Source: Apteryx mantelli (taxonomy: Eukaryota; Chordata; Aves; Apterygiformes; Apterygidae). From it: 64,000 bases of DNA. Shown piece by piece: positions 37,450 to 50,600 of this stretch. Made by a program: the position numbers and the translations under genes. Location of the stretch: NCBI RefSeq assembly GCF_036417845.1, contig NC_089980.1, forward strand, positions 56,542,501 to 56,606,500. Direction: 5' to 3'. The notes below the pieces were generated by a model. It searched no databases. It saw nothing but the letters and a program-made list of their open reading frames with translations, and had not been told where the DNA came from. Position 1 is the first letter of the stretch. Every line of letters begins with the position of its first letter.

Positions 37450-38650
37450 GTAATTCACTTTATCCCCCCCTCCCCGATCGGAGGCGCTGGCGGCCGCGAT
37501 GGGGCCGTGCCGATCCGATGCGATCCAGGCCGGGCCGATCCGATCCGATGCGATCCAGGCCGGGCCGGGCCGGGCCGGGCCGCGCGCCCTCCGGTCGCTG
37601 GGCGCGCCCCTCCACCTCACTCCCAGCCGGCATCCCCGCGTGACGACAACGTACGCGCCGTGACGCCACAAAGGGCGGGGAGGAGGGAGGCAGCGGCGGC
37701 GAGCTGCGATTGGCGCGGGGCGGGGCGGGGGCGGGCGCAGGACGCCGCTGTTTGGATTTAAACGTTGCAGCGGGAGGGGGCGGGTTCTGCGGGCGGCGGC
37801 GGGGGCAGAGCGCGGAGTGGCGGCAGCGGCTCCTGGGCCCGCCATGGTGGTGCCGGCGCGTCGCGTCAAGACGGAGTACATGAAGCGTTTCAAGGAGCCC
37901 AAGTGGGAGTCGTGCGGCGCCTGCTACCTGGAGCTGCTGCGCTACCGCCTCAGCCGCCGCCTGCTAGAGCAGGCGCACCGGCCCTGGCTCTGGGACGGCT
38001 GGGAGCAGGACAGCGGCGGCGGCAGCGGCAGCAGTACCGCCGGCTCCCCCTCGCCGCCGGTCGCCGCCAGCCCCGCGGCCGCGCAGGAGGAGGAGGAGAA
38101 GGAGACGGCGGCTGCAGCGGCGGCGCCGAGCGAGCCGGCCGGCAGCCGCGCCGCGGAGGCGGGAAGGACGAGCCCGGCGGGGCCCCCGAGCCGGAGCCCC
38201 GGTAGGAACCGAGGGGAGAGGGGGATGCGGGACTCGGCCTGCCCGGAGGCCTCGCGGGAGCTCGGGGCTCTGCGGTGGGGCCGGGGGCGCGGCGGCGCCG
38301 AGGTGCGCGGCCGTTAGCGGCGGCCGTTAGCGCCTTCCCTAACAGCCTCCGCCGGGCGCTCCGGCGGGAGCGGCGCGGGGCCGGGTTTGACCCCCGGGGC
38401 CGCTCCGCCGGCCCGGGGCGCTGGGCCGCCGCGGAGAGCCGGCGGGGCTGCCCCTGCCCGCGCGGGGAGCAGGGCCTGTCGCGGTTGCGGGCGGCAGCGC
38501 GGTGGGACTGCAGGCTGAAACTGCGTGTGAGCGAGCTCGGAGGCTCTGCCTGCGTCATCTGCCGGGGGTGTCGGAGGTGGTCCCGTGCCCTGGTCTTAGG
38601 GACGTGCCTGGTGCAGCGCAGGGTTTCAGGTTGGCCCTGCTGTCTGCGTG
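37450..38650 (+). promoter_or_regulatory. CCSAP: CpG island and CCSAP promoter
   Basis: CpG-dense sequence surrounding CCSAP exon 1. TGACG (CRE half-site-like) occurs at 37640-37644 and 37660-37664. An inverted CCAAT box (ATTGG) lies at 37709-37713, followed directly by stacked GC boxes (GGGGCGGGG) at about 37717-37735. There is no clear TATA box, although TTTAAA occurs near 37757. The expected start of transcription is between about 37740 and 37830. This is the pattern of a broadly expressed, possibly cell-cycle-linked promoter; the factors are inferred from motifs. Confidence 0.75.
37511..37570 (+). repeat. 30-bp tandem duplication in the CCSAP CpG island
   Basis: CGATCCGATGCGATCCAGGC is repeated at 37511 and 37541 as part of a 30-bp unit. 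The second copy runs into a (CCGGG)n-like array of about four units. The copies are identical over most of their length and lie about 270 bases before the CCSAP ATG. Confidence 0.9.
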
Positions 38651-41600
38651 GCTCCCGGGACGCTGTAGGAGTGTGATAATGTGGCCACCGCTTGGCTCTT
38701 CTTCCTAGCAGCGATGACTTGCCTTAGGTCAGTGATGCCCCCAAAGCATTCATCATGGCTCTGGCTCGCGATGGAGGCCTGAAGGATGTTGAAGTGAGTG
38801 AGTACTGAGTGACCAGTGCTGAGGAAAAGCAGGCTCAGATTCATGTATGGAAGAGGACAGATACATTACACATTCTGCATTGCACTCTGTGAAGGAAATA
38901 TGCTGTGCATAGACCAGGGCATGGAGAGCATAGACCAGTAAGTGCTCAGGAATAAAAGCTCTTAACAGCTGAGGTTCTGGGACCTTTGTGGCACAGTAAC
39001 TGTTTCTGAAGTACTAGCCCTTGTGGATTGAAGGTTGTATAAGTGCTGTGTTCAGGTTGTCCATTAATCAGGTACTTGCTAGGCTAGCAGAGAAGCTGTA
39101 GCTGCAGCATCTGTGAGGTGTCTCTTTAAAGAAACAAGTTGTGGTAACTCTCATCCTGAGTCACAGCTACTTATGTAAACTGTTGCCATGGTAGCAGTGC
39201 ATCTCTGCAATTATATAAGCAGGCTCCCTGGCAAAAGCAGCAGCAAGTTAGACTATGTGCCAGTGACTGGCACTTGACAGCATTGCTTTTCTGGATCTGC
39301 ACACACAGCCTTCTGTCTCATCTAAATGCTTGGTTCCTAGAGGTTTGTGGTCATGGGTTTGTAGCTGAAGTGCAGACAACTGCATGAACCTAATCGGGTG
39401 CAGAGCTGTTAATATTTTTCTCTTTTCTAGAATGTCACCTTTTGGCTTCTGAAGAATTAACTATGCAGATTATGTTCTGAGTAGGCAGGTAACAGCATTG
39501 TCAGTCAAGCTCTCTAAGTTAATGTCTCTCATAGCATATTGGCCCTTAATAATGAAAGAAAATTTTATCTGGCAGCCATTGGTTGTCCCTCTGCAATGTA
39601 TATGGAATCAGTTGTATACCTGGTATCGCCCAGGAGCAACTCTGTGCAGGAAAAGTCCTTCAATTGTTTAGTTAAGCTTTATGCTGTCTGCAAGTTGTGC
39701 TTGACTTGATTCTGGGGTTGGATATGTGTTTGGACTGAGGAGACTAATTCACCTGCTTCAATGTGCCTTGCGGTCAGAGCTTACCAGAATGATCTGTACT
39801 CTGATATTCCTGGCTAAACTGCATTCATTGTCCTTAAGTACTGTGTTATACCAAAGCTTTAGCTATGCTGTTTATCTAAGGCCTGATGTTTCAGAACAGG
39901 CTAGTGTTATGGAGTTTTGTAGCAAGCTGTAATCCTCAGTTGTGTGGGCTTGCGTGATACCCAGCTGCCATATTAGTTAGCTGTAGTAAAATGCTATTGA
40001 GCTGAAACATGGTGACTCAGTGTTAGGAGAAAATGCCAAGGTATCAGAAATGGCCATGGATACTCTTAAAAACATAGTCCACTGGGATTGAAGAGGTTGG
40101 AGGGTACACAGCTGTTGGCTTGCAGGATAAATAACACTCCCTCTTCAAAGCTGTGCAGTGATAAAAGCACCCCAGTTAACTTGTGTGTAGCAAAGTATTA
40201 GTGTGTCTAATTTTGCCCTCCTCAAGCAGGGTTTGGTAGTGCCTTGAAAGTTAGACTGGAGTATGTGTGGAAGAAGTAACTACTTAACATTTCTGTGCAA
40301 AGAAGTGCTAAGGAACCCCACTGTTGGCAAAAGAGTGGGGAAGGGTTGTGTGAAAAAAGGAAATGCATTCTGGTGGGACAGGCTAAAGGCTTAGCTTTTA
40401 GCAAAAGGGAGTCCCTCACTTCTGGGAATCCCAGAAACCAGAATAGAAGTTGTTCAAGCTGGACTTGGAATTTAAGATTCTTAACTTTCTGATGCAATTT
40501 GAATATGAGCAAGTCTTGGGCAGCTATGGTAGGGACCAGAACATTGTTCTTCTCCTGATTGAACTGGTGGGGTAGAGCAGGTAGCTTGTAATCTAGACTG
40601 GAGCAGCTGCTGCTACAGGCTCCTTGTTTCTTGCCAGGAGGACACTTTGATCAGCCTTGGCATGCTCCCTGCTGCTCTCCCTGACTATTCTCTGGGAGTG
40701 GATCAGGTTGGTGGAGTCCCTTGGTAGCTTGATTCTAGTTAGATCGGTTTTGGCGGCTGATTAAAACCTTTAGTTGTAGATGTGCTTTTCATGAAGGCAA
40801 TCAAACAGGTGTGTTACACAGATAGTGTGTGACTATTCAGTACATGCATAGCCATCTCCTGCTGTACATGCATAGCCTCAGTGGCAGAGGGATTGCAGAG
40901 CAACACTGGTCTGCTCAGTTATGAGGTTTAGAGTGGTTGTGTCCATAGGTGATTCAACTTTGTCATGGCCGCTTTAATAGCCCACCTAATGTTCTATTAC
41001 TTTCTTGCTACACTGCACTTACAGTGGAAGAAAAATCTGTACCTAATCTTCAATTCCTTGCCAAGTGACTTAGGATAATTATTTTTCTAAGTTCTGCAAG
41101 TATGTAAGAGCTTTAGCAAAATGGCTGAAAACAACTTGGCTTATGCAGTTGAATTAAGTGGAAACTTATTGTATATTATTCAGTATATAGCTTACAGTAC
41201 AGTCAAAAGCAAGTGACTCATTCAGTATTAGACAATTATAAAGGTGTATTTTTCTTTTCCTTAGTGGCTGGATCTTTAAAAGTGCAGAGGAGATAGCATA
41301 GAAACTACAACTCCATGAATCTTGCATTATTCAACTGCTTTTTTCTGGAAGAACTTAATTATACTAAAGTGCTGTGGGGGTAGCTGAGTAACAGTTCATG
41401 TCAATGACATCTGTCTTCTGAATCTGACATCCACCCACACGCTGCAGCATCCTCATGGGGGCCTGCAAGAAGAGACCTGTGGACTCACTTCTGTGAAGAA
41501 TTTGGTTTCTGGCTAAATGAGACCTAATGTGCTTATGGCTTAGCATGTTCAGCCAGCACTAATGTTGCCGAATATCTGAGGTAAACTAATTCTTACAGTG

Positions 41601-44600
41601 CATGTGGCTGGTGTTCTCTCTTTCCCCCTTAAGATGAACCTGCCTGTGTCTTATGTCAGTTTAGGATGCTTTTCATATGTCAGCAGGGTTCAGGCCTGGT
41701 GTTCTGGCTACAGTTGACAATATATGCCTTCAAGTTGTACTATTGCATGCGGCAATTTTCTCTAGTAGAAACAGAATTACCTGTTCCTTATGCAGCTCTT
41801 AACCATAAGGGTGTATTAAAAGCAGTTTGTAAATGCTTCTGTTGTATGTAGACAAAGCTAATGTCTATAGTTTGACTTGAAGGTTTAGTGATGTTAGTCT
41901 AAAGTACCACCAGCAAGAACCCTGAGATGCTAAATAAGACAAATGCATTTCACTGTCTCTATCTCATGCTTAAGCTATAGCTGAATGATATCAAATGGCT
42001 CAGTGGCAATTTTGGCTTAATTCATGCTGGCCCTTCATTTGCAACAACTGCTTGTGGGACTGTTCTGTAAAACATGTCTAAGCATTGATGTGCTTTAAAC
42101 ATAATTCAGTAAAATTTTAACCTAAATCAACTGGTCTAGTGGACACATCCTCAAAACTGTCAGCAGAACCAGTTGGCTGGTAAGTGAAACAGCTCTTGAC
42201 AGCAGCACTGCCCAACCTGTTGCTTTTGAAATGATGATACTGCACACAAGTACAGGATAAAGCCATCTTTCCATCCTTATTACATTTAGCCTTGAGCATT
42301 TTTGTACAGACATCTTAAATGACACCAGCTTGTCACTGCTGTCAAAGCAATTGCTGCACATGATAACCTGAAAGCCACTGATCTGGATTAGTCCAACTTA
42401 GCAGAAGACCTAATTTCAAGCTGTCATTCCCTAATACCATTTGCCATAATGTTGTATTTGTATTTGAGCTGGCCCGGGGACCTGGGAAGGAGTAGCTTAT
42501 GGTAGGGAAGGAAGGCAATGGTGTCAGTTTAGGTGTTTATGGTAATATGTTACAAAGTTCCTTGAGTTTTTGTGTTGGAAACCAGCATCAACATCAAGTC
42601 AAGACAGCTGGGGCTTTCTGAACTCTGCTGCAGATAAAGCTTGCGTGAACCTAATGAAATCTGAACTGCTGTGCTGCTGGTAGTTCAACTACTATCCCAG
42701 TGCAATACTTCATACATGATCTTGCCTGAAGCCATGACAACCTGTTCCAGCTGTAGTAGATGGTAACTACTTTCTATGCAGCTGTAGTAAGCTCATATGC
42801 ATTACTGCATACATGCCCCTTCAGTGGCCCCAGGGAAAACTCCCTCTTTGGAGAGGTGTATATTCAGTCCTTAGAACTGTCATGATGTGCAGAGGGGATG
42901 TTGCTTGAGTTATGCCTGCTCTGGGAGCTGGTTTTAGTGCTAAATCTGAACAGGAGAGCTCTGAAGATGACTTGGGCAGAACCCAGAGTTTCTAGCTTTA
43001 GTGCAAAATGCTCCTGAACCTGAGGTAGTGATGTAGAGGGCAAACACATGCATATAAAGATTGTACTGTTGACCTGTGGGTCTGACCAGAAGGTTGTTGA
43101 TACTTCTGGTAAATCAGCAGAGCCTTAGAATGAGGTTCATGTCTGCCTGATAACACATGCAGTGCTGTGGAAGGGAGAAGAGCTCCACCAGCTCCTGCCT
43201 GAGCTGCTTTGAAGGGGAGCTGTTATGTAAGTTGGGCAACGCAGGGGGATTTAAATGACTTTCTCTGGGCAGGAGCTTTCCATGGTCATGCTGGGTTGGC
43301 CTGGCAGCCTTGTTCTGCCTGCTAAGTGCTTAATCCCCTTCTGTCCAGTGTGCTCCACTTAGCATCCCTGATGCAGTTTTAACATGTTCCTAGCTTTTTC
43401 TCTAGCCTATCTCATCCCTGTAATGCCACAGTCAGTTTTCTATTCTATTCATGGCATGCACTACTGCACTTAGTGGTGTCTGCTTGGGCTGGCACATGGC
43501 ATGGAAGAGATGGGTAGCTGTTGCTGATGGTTGTGCTTCCTGAGCAGCTGAGTCTAACTCCTTCCTTACTAACAACTGCTGTTTTGCTACCTTCCTGTGA
43601 AAAGGAAGGCCTAATAAAATAGGTTGGATATCAGCTGTAGTTTTAGATAAGATTAAATCACTTATAGAATTCAGTTTGTGAAAATATCTTTATAAGCTGT
43701 AGGAATGAACTGATAGACACCTGATATCAGAGTAGATATTTTAATAAGGTGCTATTGTGTGCTCAGACATGTGGCATTTACTGCAAAACTACATGTGCAG
43801 TACTCAATGCCATTTACCTGTATGCTTTATTGCTATTTTGGCACAAGCTGGCTCAAATAATCTCTATACCACCTGGGTTTATAGCTCAGTGAGTGGCATC
43901 CAGACTTGTCTGTTACTTGCCTTGAAGTAGTATCTCAGTGCTAGAATATACATTCAATTGCAGAGATGCTACTTTCCCTTAATTTGAAGTCTCCATGGGG
44001 CACCACTGCTGCTCATGAACTCCAACACTCCTCTTTTGTGCAGAAGGAAGGAAGGTGCAGTTTCCCTTTAAGGGAGGATGGAGTGGCTTCCCAAAAGAAA
44101 ACTATTCTGTTTTAAAGTTGACAACAAAATCTATCCTACTTCAGCATCTTATTTTCTGAGACTTTTCACTGGCATGCTCAAAGGTGTGCCACCTCCTGAT
44201 GTGACCTCCCTTTGAGGGAGGCTTTGTGCCCATCATGCCTGCCCACCCTCCCTCCCTCCCCCCCCCCCCCAAAAAAAAAAAAAAAAAAAGAGATGTAGCC
44301 AGTCCTTTCTCAGGAACAGACTGTGTAGAGAGACATAAAGACAAAGTGGATTTTGCAAAGGGATATGTGTATTGCCTGTTGCAGCTGTGATGAAGGAGCC
44401 CTCTTGCCAGAGGTTACCATGTTGAGGTCATTTAGTTAGCCAAGGCTGGATAAAAAACAAGAAGGCAATAATGGCTGAAAAACTTTGTGCACTCAATATT
44501 GAGGTACTTGAAATTCCTCTGGCTGTTTTTTTTTTTTTTGCTTATCTGAGCTTGCACTGCTTTTGCTCTCCCTTCTCTACTCATTTGGCCCTGGCTATTC

Positions 44601-47600
44601 TTCTCAGTTGTTTCATAGAGACACTTGATTGAACTCTAACAAATACAGCTCGCAGTGCTATAGCACTGCTAGCTAGTTTTTGACATACTTAGCCATACTG
44701 CAATAGCATCTGTAGCCAAATGCTGCACCTGCGCAGCTTGGAAGGCAAGTGTGTATAGACTAGCCTGGACAGTGCCCAGCACCAGGGCCTCTGTGCTGGC
44801 TGGCAGCAAGTGACAAACCTGCTGGCAGGACTAAGCTAGCAAGAGAAAGCATGGGCCTTACCTTCACTGCATGCCCCAGAATTCCCCTAGTCTTGGCCCC
44901 CTTCTCCTCCAAGGGCAGAGGAAGTGTTAGAGTAATGCACCACTAGATGCTTGAGCAGCCTGCCAAGCTGGTTGCTTCTACTTCAGCAGAGCTGGGTGAA
45001 TGCAATATCGAATTAAAGCAGTGTAGATGGGGTGTGCGCTTGTTTGACTAGTTAAATTGTAGCAACTAGCATGGATGATTGCTGTTGTGTCACAGGATGG
45101 ATAAGCCCTTTTGTTTAGGAAGATACTTAATTAAAACTTGTTCTAGTTTTGTCTGTGGTCAATCTCTCAATATATAACCAAGCTTTAAACTAGATGAATT
45201 CCTCCTACGCCAGTGAATGCCAGTGGTGGCTGAAGATGCTGAGACTTGGAGTAGAAAAGTAGCTTGCAACAGGTACCTGTTTTCTTTCAGTGACTGTATT
45301 GGCAGGCTGTGGAGACAGTCTGGCCACAACCACCTAACCCTCTAAAGCAATTTGCAGGTATTTTCTCAAATGACTGCCTTCTCAAAAAACATCTGTTCTA
45401 CTATGCTTAAACAAAAATCGTGTTTCCTTTTTTTAAAAGCAGCACAGCATTCTGAAACACAGATGATTACTGCAAGAAATCTGCACTCTCAAAAGCATAC
45501 CTTCTCATCTCCAATCCCTCAGTTGAGGATAGGCCCCTTTCTCCACTTCTGTACAGTGGTGGCTTCCTGAAGAGGAAGAAATAGACAGTGTGGCAGAAAA
45601 CACTCTGGTGTTCAGCGTGCTTCTGTGAGCAGAGTTTGAATGCCTCACAGTGTGTGCATCCAGTGGAAGGCAGCATCTACTGCCCAAAGGTGGACACTTG
45701 AGAAGGCAGGTTACTTACTAGTGAATGTCTGATAGGCTGTTTGGTTATTAAAAGGATTTAGCTATGTTTTAAACAAAAGGCATACTTGAGTTAGAAGTCA
45801 TGGGAAGACTTTGGATCACAATGCCTGCCTGTGCCCATGATGCTTTTGGATTAAACTCAGGGTCTAGCACCCTTCTCCAAATTGTGCAGATTACTGGTGA
45901 GGATTTGCAGTATGGAGAACTAAAACGGGGTTCTGTGTATTTGCTTTTTCCTGAAGTCGTGTTTCACTAAAATCCTCTAAGCAGAATATTTTGCTGGTAT
46001 TAACAGATTAAAGACCTTTTGTCACCAATTCTGAACATCTTACAAATCTCAAAGGTGACAAAAAGCTTTGACCATTGTTTTCTTAGTGATTCCTATCCTG
46101 GGTGCTCACTTGACTACTTATTTAAGAAGTTATAAATCAGACTTGTTCAAAACAATTTATCACTTTGATGCCTTACAGCTCATTAGTTTTACAATAAATT
46201 CTTACTAGTCTTTCTGTCTGATTTATGAAGTATTGCAGTGCTATACCGGCTATTTGCTTCTTTCACCTTAGATGTAAGACCTGATTTGTCTTGACCTGAA
46301 CGGAGATAAGTGTTCAGGAAATACTGAGTGTTCGGTGCTATTGGCTCTGAGGTCCCAGGAGCAAAGGAAAACTAGTTCCTTCATAGCTCTGTAATGCAAG
46401 AAGAGCAGATCTTGCAGAACAACAGTTTCCCTTTGTTTTATCACTTAATGTCTTATATAATGCTGATTCAGCCTTCAGTGTTAGTCTTTGCCTGCAAGTT
46501 TAAGAAAGATGCATATTAAATCTTCCCTCACAAACCTCTATATACCTTATGTCTGGAGGACAAATGCTGGACCCCTTATCTTGGCAGCTTTAAAAAGCAT
46601 ATGTGGGGGAAACAAACCTAGGATGGTGTTGCCTGCAGTATGATGTTTTAAGTGTAAAACATACTTCACAAAACTGATAGTATGGGTGATGTTGCTTTGT
46701 AAATTTTTGCTTCACACTTACCCTTCCCATAAAGAAAACCTTCATCAAGATGTATAATCAAGGAGTCTGAAAATGAAGCACAAATTCCTTTCTTTCAGTG
46801 AAACTTCATTATGTGAAGAATTTAGTATTTTATTTACTCTGATCAGACTTGTTCTTCAGTGACTGGCTGGCAGCATCTACATGCCACTCAAGTCCATCTT
46901 TGCTCTTCTGAAAGATGGAAGGATGAAACAGTGAGGACAGAAGATCACTGGAAACAATCTTGCAGCATTCACAATACTGCCTGGGGCTATTAGGTATTTG
47001 TAGCCTCACTAGTGAGGGCATGTTTAAATATGAGGACAGTGATGTACAGAGGGACTTAGAAATTATATTGTGGTTACTAAAGACAGCAGAATGAAGTTAT
47101 TTTACAAAGGTATACCTCTACTGTTAAGGAATTGGTAACCTCTTACATTTCTAAAAACAGACTGCCATGATGTGTCAAGAGAGGCTCAGTGGGTCAGATG
47201 CAAGTTCCCAATGACAACATATTTAAACTATAACTTTATTTTTTTTAGAAAAAGAGAGGGAAGATCAAGAAAAGCAGCAGAGGGAAGAACAAGAAAAAAC
47301 TGTAGAACACACTTCTGTAAAGGAAACAGACAAAACCAGCCGTACAGGACGACGTCCGAGTCAAAGTGCCTTGTCTAGTCGCAATGATCGAAGGTCAGCC
47401 AAAAGTCCTCAAAAGACAGATGCACCAAAGGAGAATAAACATCCCTTTGCTCTGTATGGGTGGGGAGAAAGACAGACAGATACTGGAAGCCAGAAAACTC
47501 ACAATGTCTGTGCTTCTGCTTCAGTGAATGAAGTAAGTGAAAACTTTTGATTCACACTTTAAACTGCTGCTGTATTTGAACTGTTGCATCTGCAGGCTAA

Positions 47601-50600
47601 AAATGTCTAATATCTAGGTGAAACTTCTTAGGGATGCTTTTATTTGTGATCTTGCAGGGAATCGTGAGGACTTCAACAGCATCTGTGTTTTGCTGTGGGT
47701 GATAATGTCTTGTAAGCACTAGCTTATTGTGGTCATGCTGTATTATGCAGGAAGAGTGAGTTAGGGGCTTCTTCCCCTTGAGTCCTTTGAGTCTTGGTCT
47801 CTTTTCTCCAGGTTTGATCAAGACTTGCGCTGTATGCAAGTGAATCCCTTCAGGTAGCACTTAGGCAGTAGGGTATCTGTGAGAAAAGGCTTTCAAAGTG
47901 TCCAGGAACAAAATCCATATCTTTGGATGCCTAGTTTTGCACTCCTAAACCCTCTTTCCCAAAGACAGCCAGTTTTCCCTAGCATCTAGGCTTTTGACAC
48001 TGTCTCCCAGAACATCCTCATAGACAAGCTCAGGAAGTGTGGGTTAGATGAGTGGACAGTGAGGTGGATTGAGAACTGGCTGAATGGCAGAGCTCAGAGA
48101 GTTGTGCTCAGTGGCACAGAGTCTAGTTGGAGGCCTGTAGCTAGCGGTGTCCCCCAGGGGTCAGTCCTGGGTCCAGTCTTGTTCAACTTCTTCATCAATG
48201 ACCTGGATGAAGGCACAGAGTGCACCCTCAGCAAGTTTGCTGACGATACAAAACTGGGAGGAGTGGCCGATACGCCAGAGGGCTGTGCTGCCATTCAAAG
48301 AGACTTGGACAGGCTGGAGAGGTGGGCAGAGAGGAACCTCATGAAATTCAACAAAGGGAAGTGCAGGGTCCTGCACCTGGGGAGGAATAACCCCATGCAG
48401 CAGTACAGGTTGGGGGTTGACCTGCTGGAAAGCAGCTCTGCTGAGAAGGACCTGGGAGTGCTGGTGGACACCAAGTTAAGTATGAGGCAGCAATGTGCCC
48501 TTGTGGCCAAGAAGGCCAATGGTATCCTGGGCTGCATCAGAAAGAGTGTTGCCAGCAGGTCGAGGGAGGTGATTCTCCCCCTCTACTCAGCCCTGGTGAG
48601 GCCACATCTAGAGTACTGCGTCCAGTTCTGGGCTCCCCAGTACAAGAGGGATGTGGCACTACTGGAGCAAGTCCAGCGAAGGGCCACAAAGATGATTAGG
48701 GGACTGGAGCATCTCTCTTATGAGGAAAGGCTGAGAGAGCTGGGCCTGTTTAGCTTGGAGAAGAGAAGGCTGAGAGGAGATCTTATCAATGTGTACAAGT
48801 ATCTGAAGGGAGGGTGTCGAGAGGATGGGGCCAGACTCTTTTCAGTGGTGACGAGCGACAGGACGCGAGGCAATGGGCACAAACTGAAACACAGACACTT
48901 CCATCTTAACATGAGGAAAAACTTTTTCACTGTGAGGGTGACAGAGCACTGGAACAGGTTGCCCCGAGAGGTGGTGGAGTCTCCTTCTCTGGAGATATTC
49001 AAAATGCGCCTGGATGCAATCCTGTGCAATGTGCTCTAGGTGACCCTGCTTGAGCAGGGGGGTTGGACTAGATGATCTCCAGAGGTCCCTTCCAACCTCA
49101 GTGATTCTGTGATTCTGTGATCTAGTTGAGTCCTCAGATTTTTGTCTTGAGGACTAAGATGACAATCCCAGAAATCCTCTATTTCTATATTTAAAAAAAA
49201 AAAAAGGCTTTTGCACTTCCCCTGCATCAAAATGGAGTAAGCACTAGTCCTACCTACAGCCTGCTAATGCTGAAAGTGTACAGTGGAGGCCTGAATGCAT
49301 AAAATGTTTCAGGACATACAGAACTCTCTTTAAATCTAGGAAATGCAGAGCCCTCATTAGACAAGGAACACATCTGCCTACAGCTTTGATTGACAGTGTT
49401 GCAGGAAAAATGATAATTGCCACAAGTAAAGATGAGTATAACAAGAATGCTTTTGTACAGCTGTGATCAAGGCCACTTAATTTTATGTGAAACATTAGAT
49501 ACAGGCTTTCATACTAGCTGCAGCAGGTATCTGCTTTTTCTAGTGATACAGCTATAACTTGTGGTCCATGTAGGAAGCTGTTAATGCATTTCTCACTAGA
49601 GTTAACACTTCTAGATGGTTTTCAAGAACTCGCATTAGGCATGGAGGAAGAAGTAGAAGAAGCAGTTTAGAGAAGTGTGTATTAACTGTTGGTAGGACTG
49701 ACAGTACAGCATTGCCATTAATATTCTTATATCAAAAATTACTATATCAATAAACCTGAAGAGGTTTCACATGTGCAAAGCCAATAGCTTTTAACTACTA
49801 ATCAGTTTTGAAACTTTTCATGTTTGACCAGTATTTGCAAATTCTGATTAATGTCTGGTTATCTTGTTTCTGGCTGTTACAGTGCTACCAGCAAAACTGG
49901 CTGTTATAAATGTATTTCTGCATTCTGAACTTCATGACAAGAGAAAAGCATCAGGCAGTTAGCACCAAGCATCCCAAAGCAGGCAGACAGGTACAGAAAC
50001 ACAGGGATAGTGTTTAAGCTGTGGAAGAGTGACTTTCCTGGGGCAATCTTTGGGAACAGGAGCTTCACTGAGAAGGTACGAATGCTTTGCTGCTAAAATG
50101 TCTGTTAGCAGCCTGCTTCAGCGGGTTGACAGTGGGGAGTTTTGGCAGCAGAACAGTCCATCAGATGTCTGGTGCATTGCATGGTTGATGTAGACATTAG
50201 CAAAATAACATAATTAAAATGTACATCGTCATAGATAGTATCAGAACTCTAGTGCAGCAGGTTGTTTACTTGCTTAGCAAGCAACATTTACCTTACTGCT
50301 ACAACAGTTCCATTTTTTTTTTCTTTTCTAGAGCTCTCCAAGCCCGGTAAAACAATCAGTAATGTGTCCCTGCCTGTCTTGTTTTATTACTGCTAATCTA
50401 GACTCTGAATCAATGACTGAGGAATAAGGAGGATGGTGTTCTTGATGTAAGATACAGCTGACTGCTGATGGGCAGTTCTGGGAAGGGCTTGAAGCAGTAG
50501 AGTCTTTCCTTTCCTAGATAGCTCATCTCTGAGAGAAATGAGGAACTCAAGGTCTTAATAATTCTTGAGAGAAGCTACCTGTCCTGATAATGGACACTAC

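Noticed and set aside
37817-37843. Upstream in-frame extension of CCSAP by nine codons
   Set aside because: The extension would need a GTG start. The ATG at 37844 has a near-perfect Kozak context and gives the expected length.
37057-37902. A 281-codon minus-strand frame through the CCSAP CpG island
   Set aside because: Low-complexity Arg/Ala/Pro content typical of antisense CpG islands; it covers the GC boxes and the CCSAP start codon.
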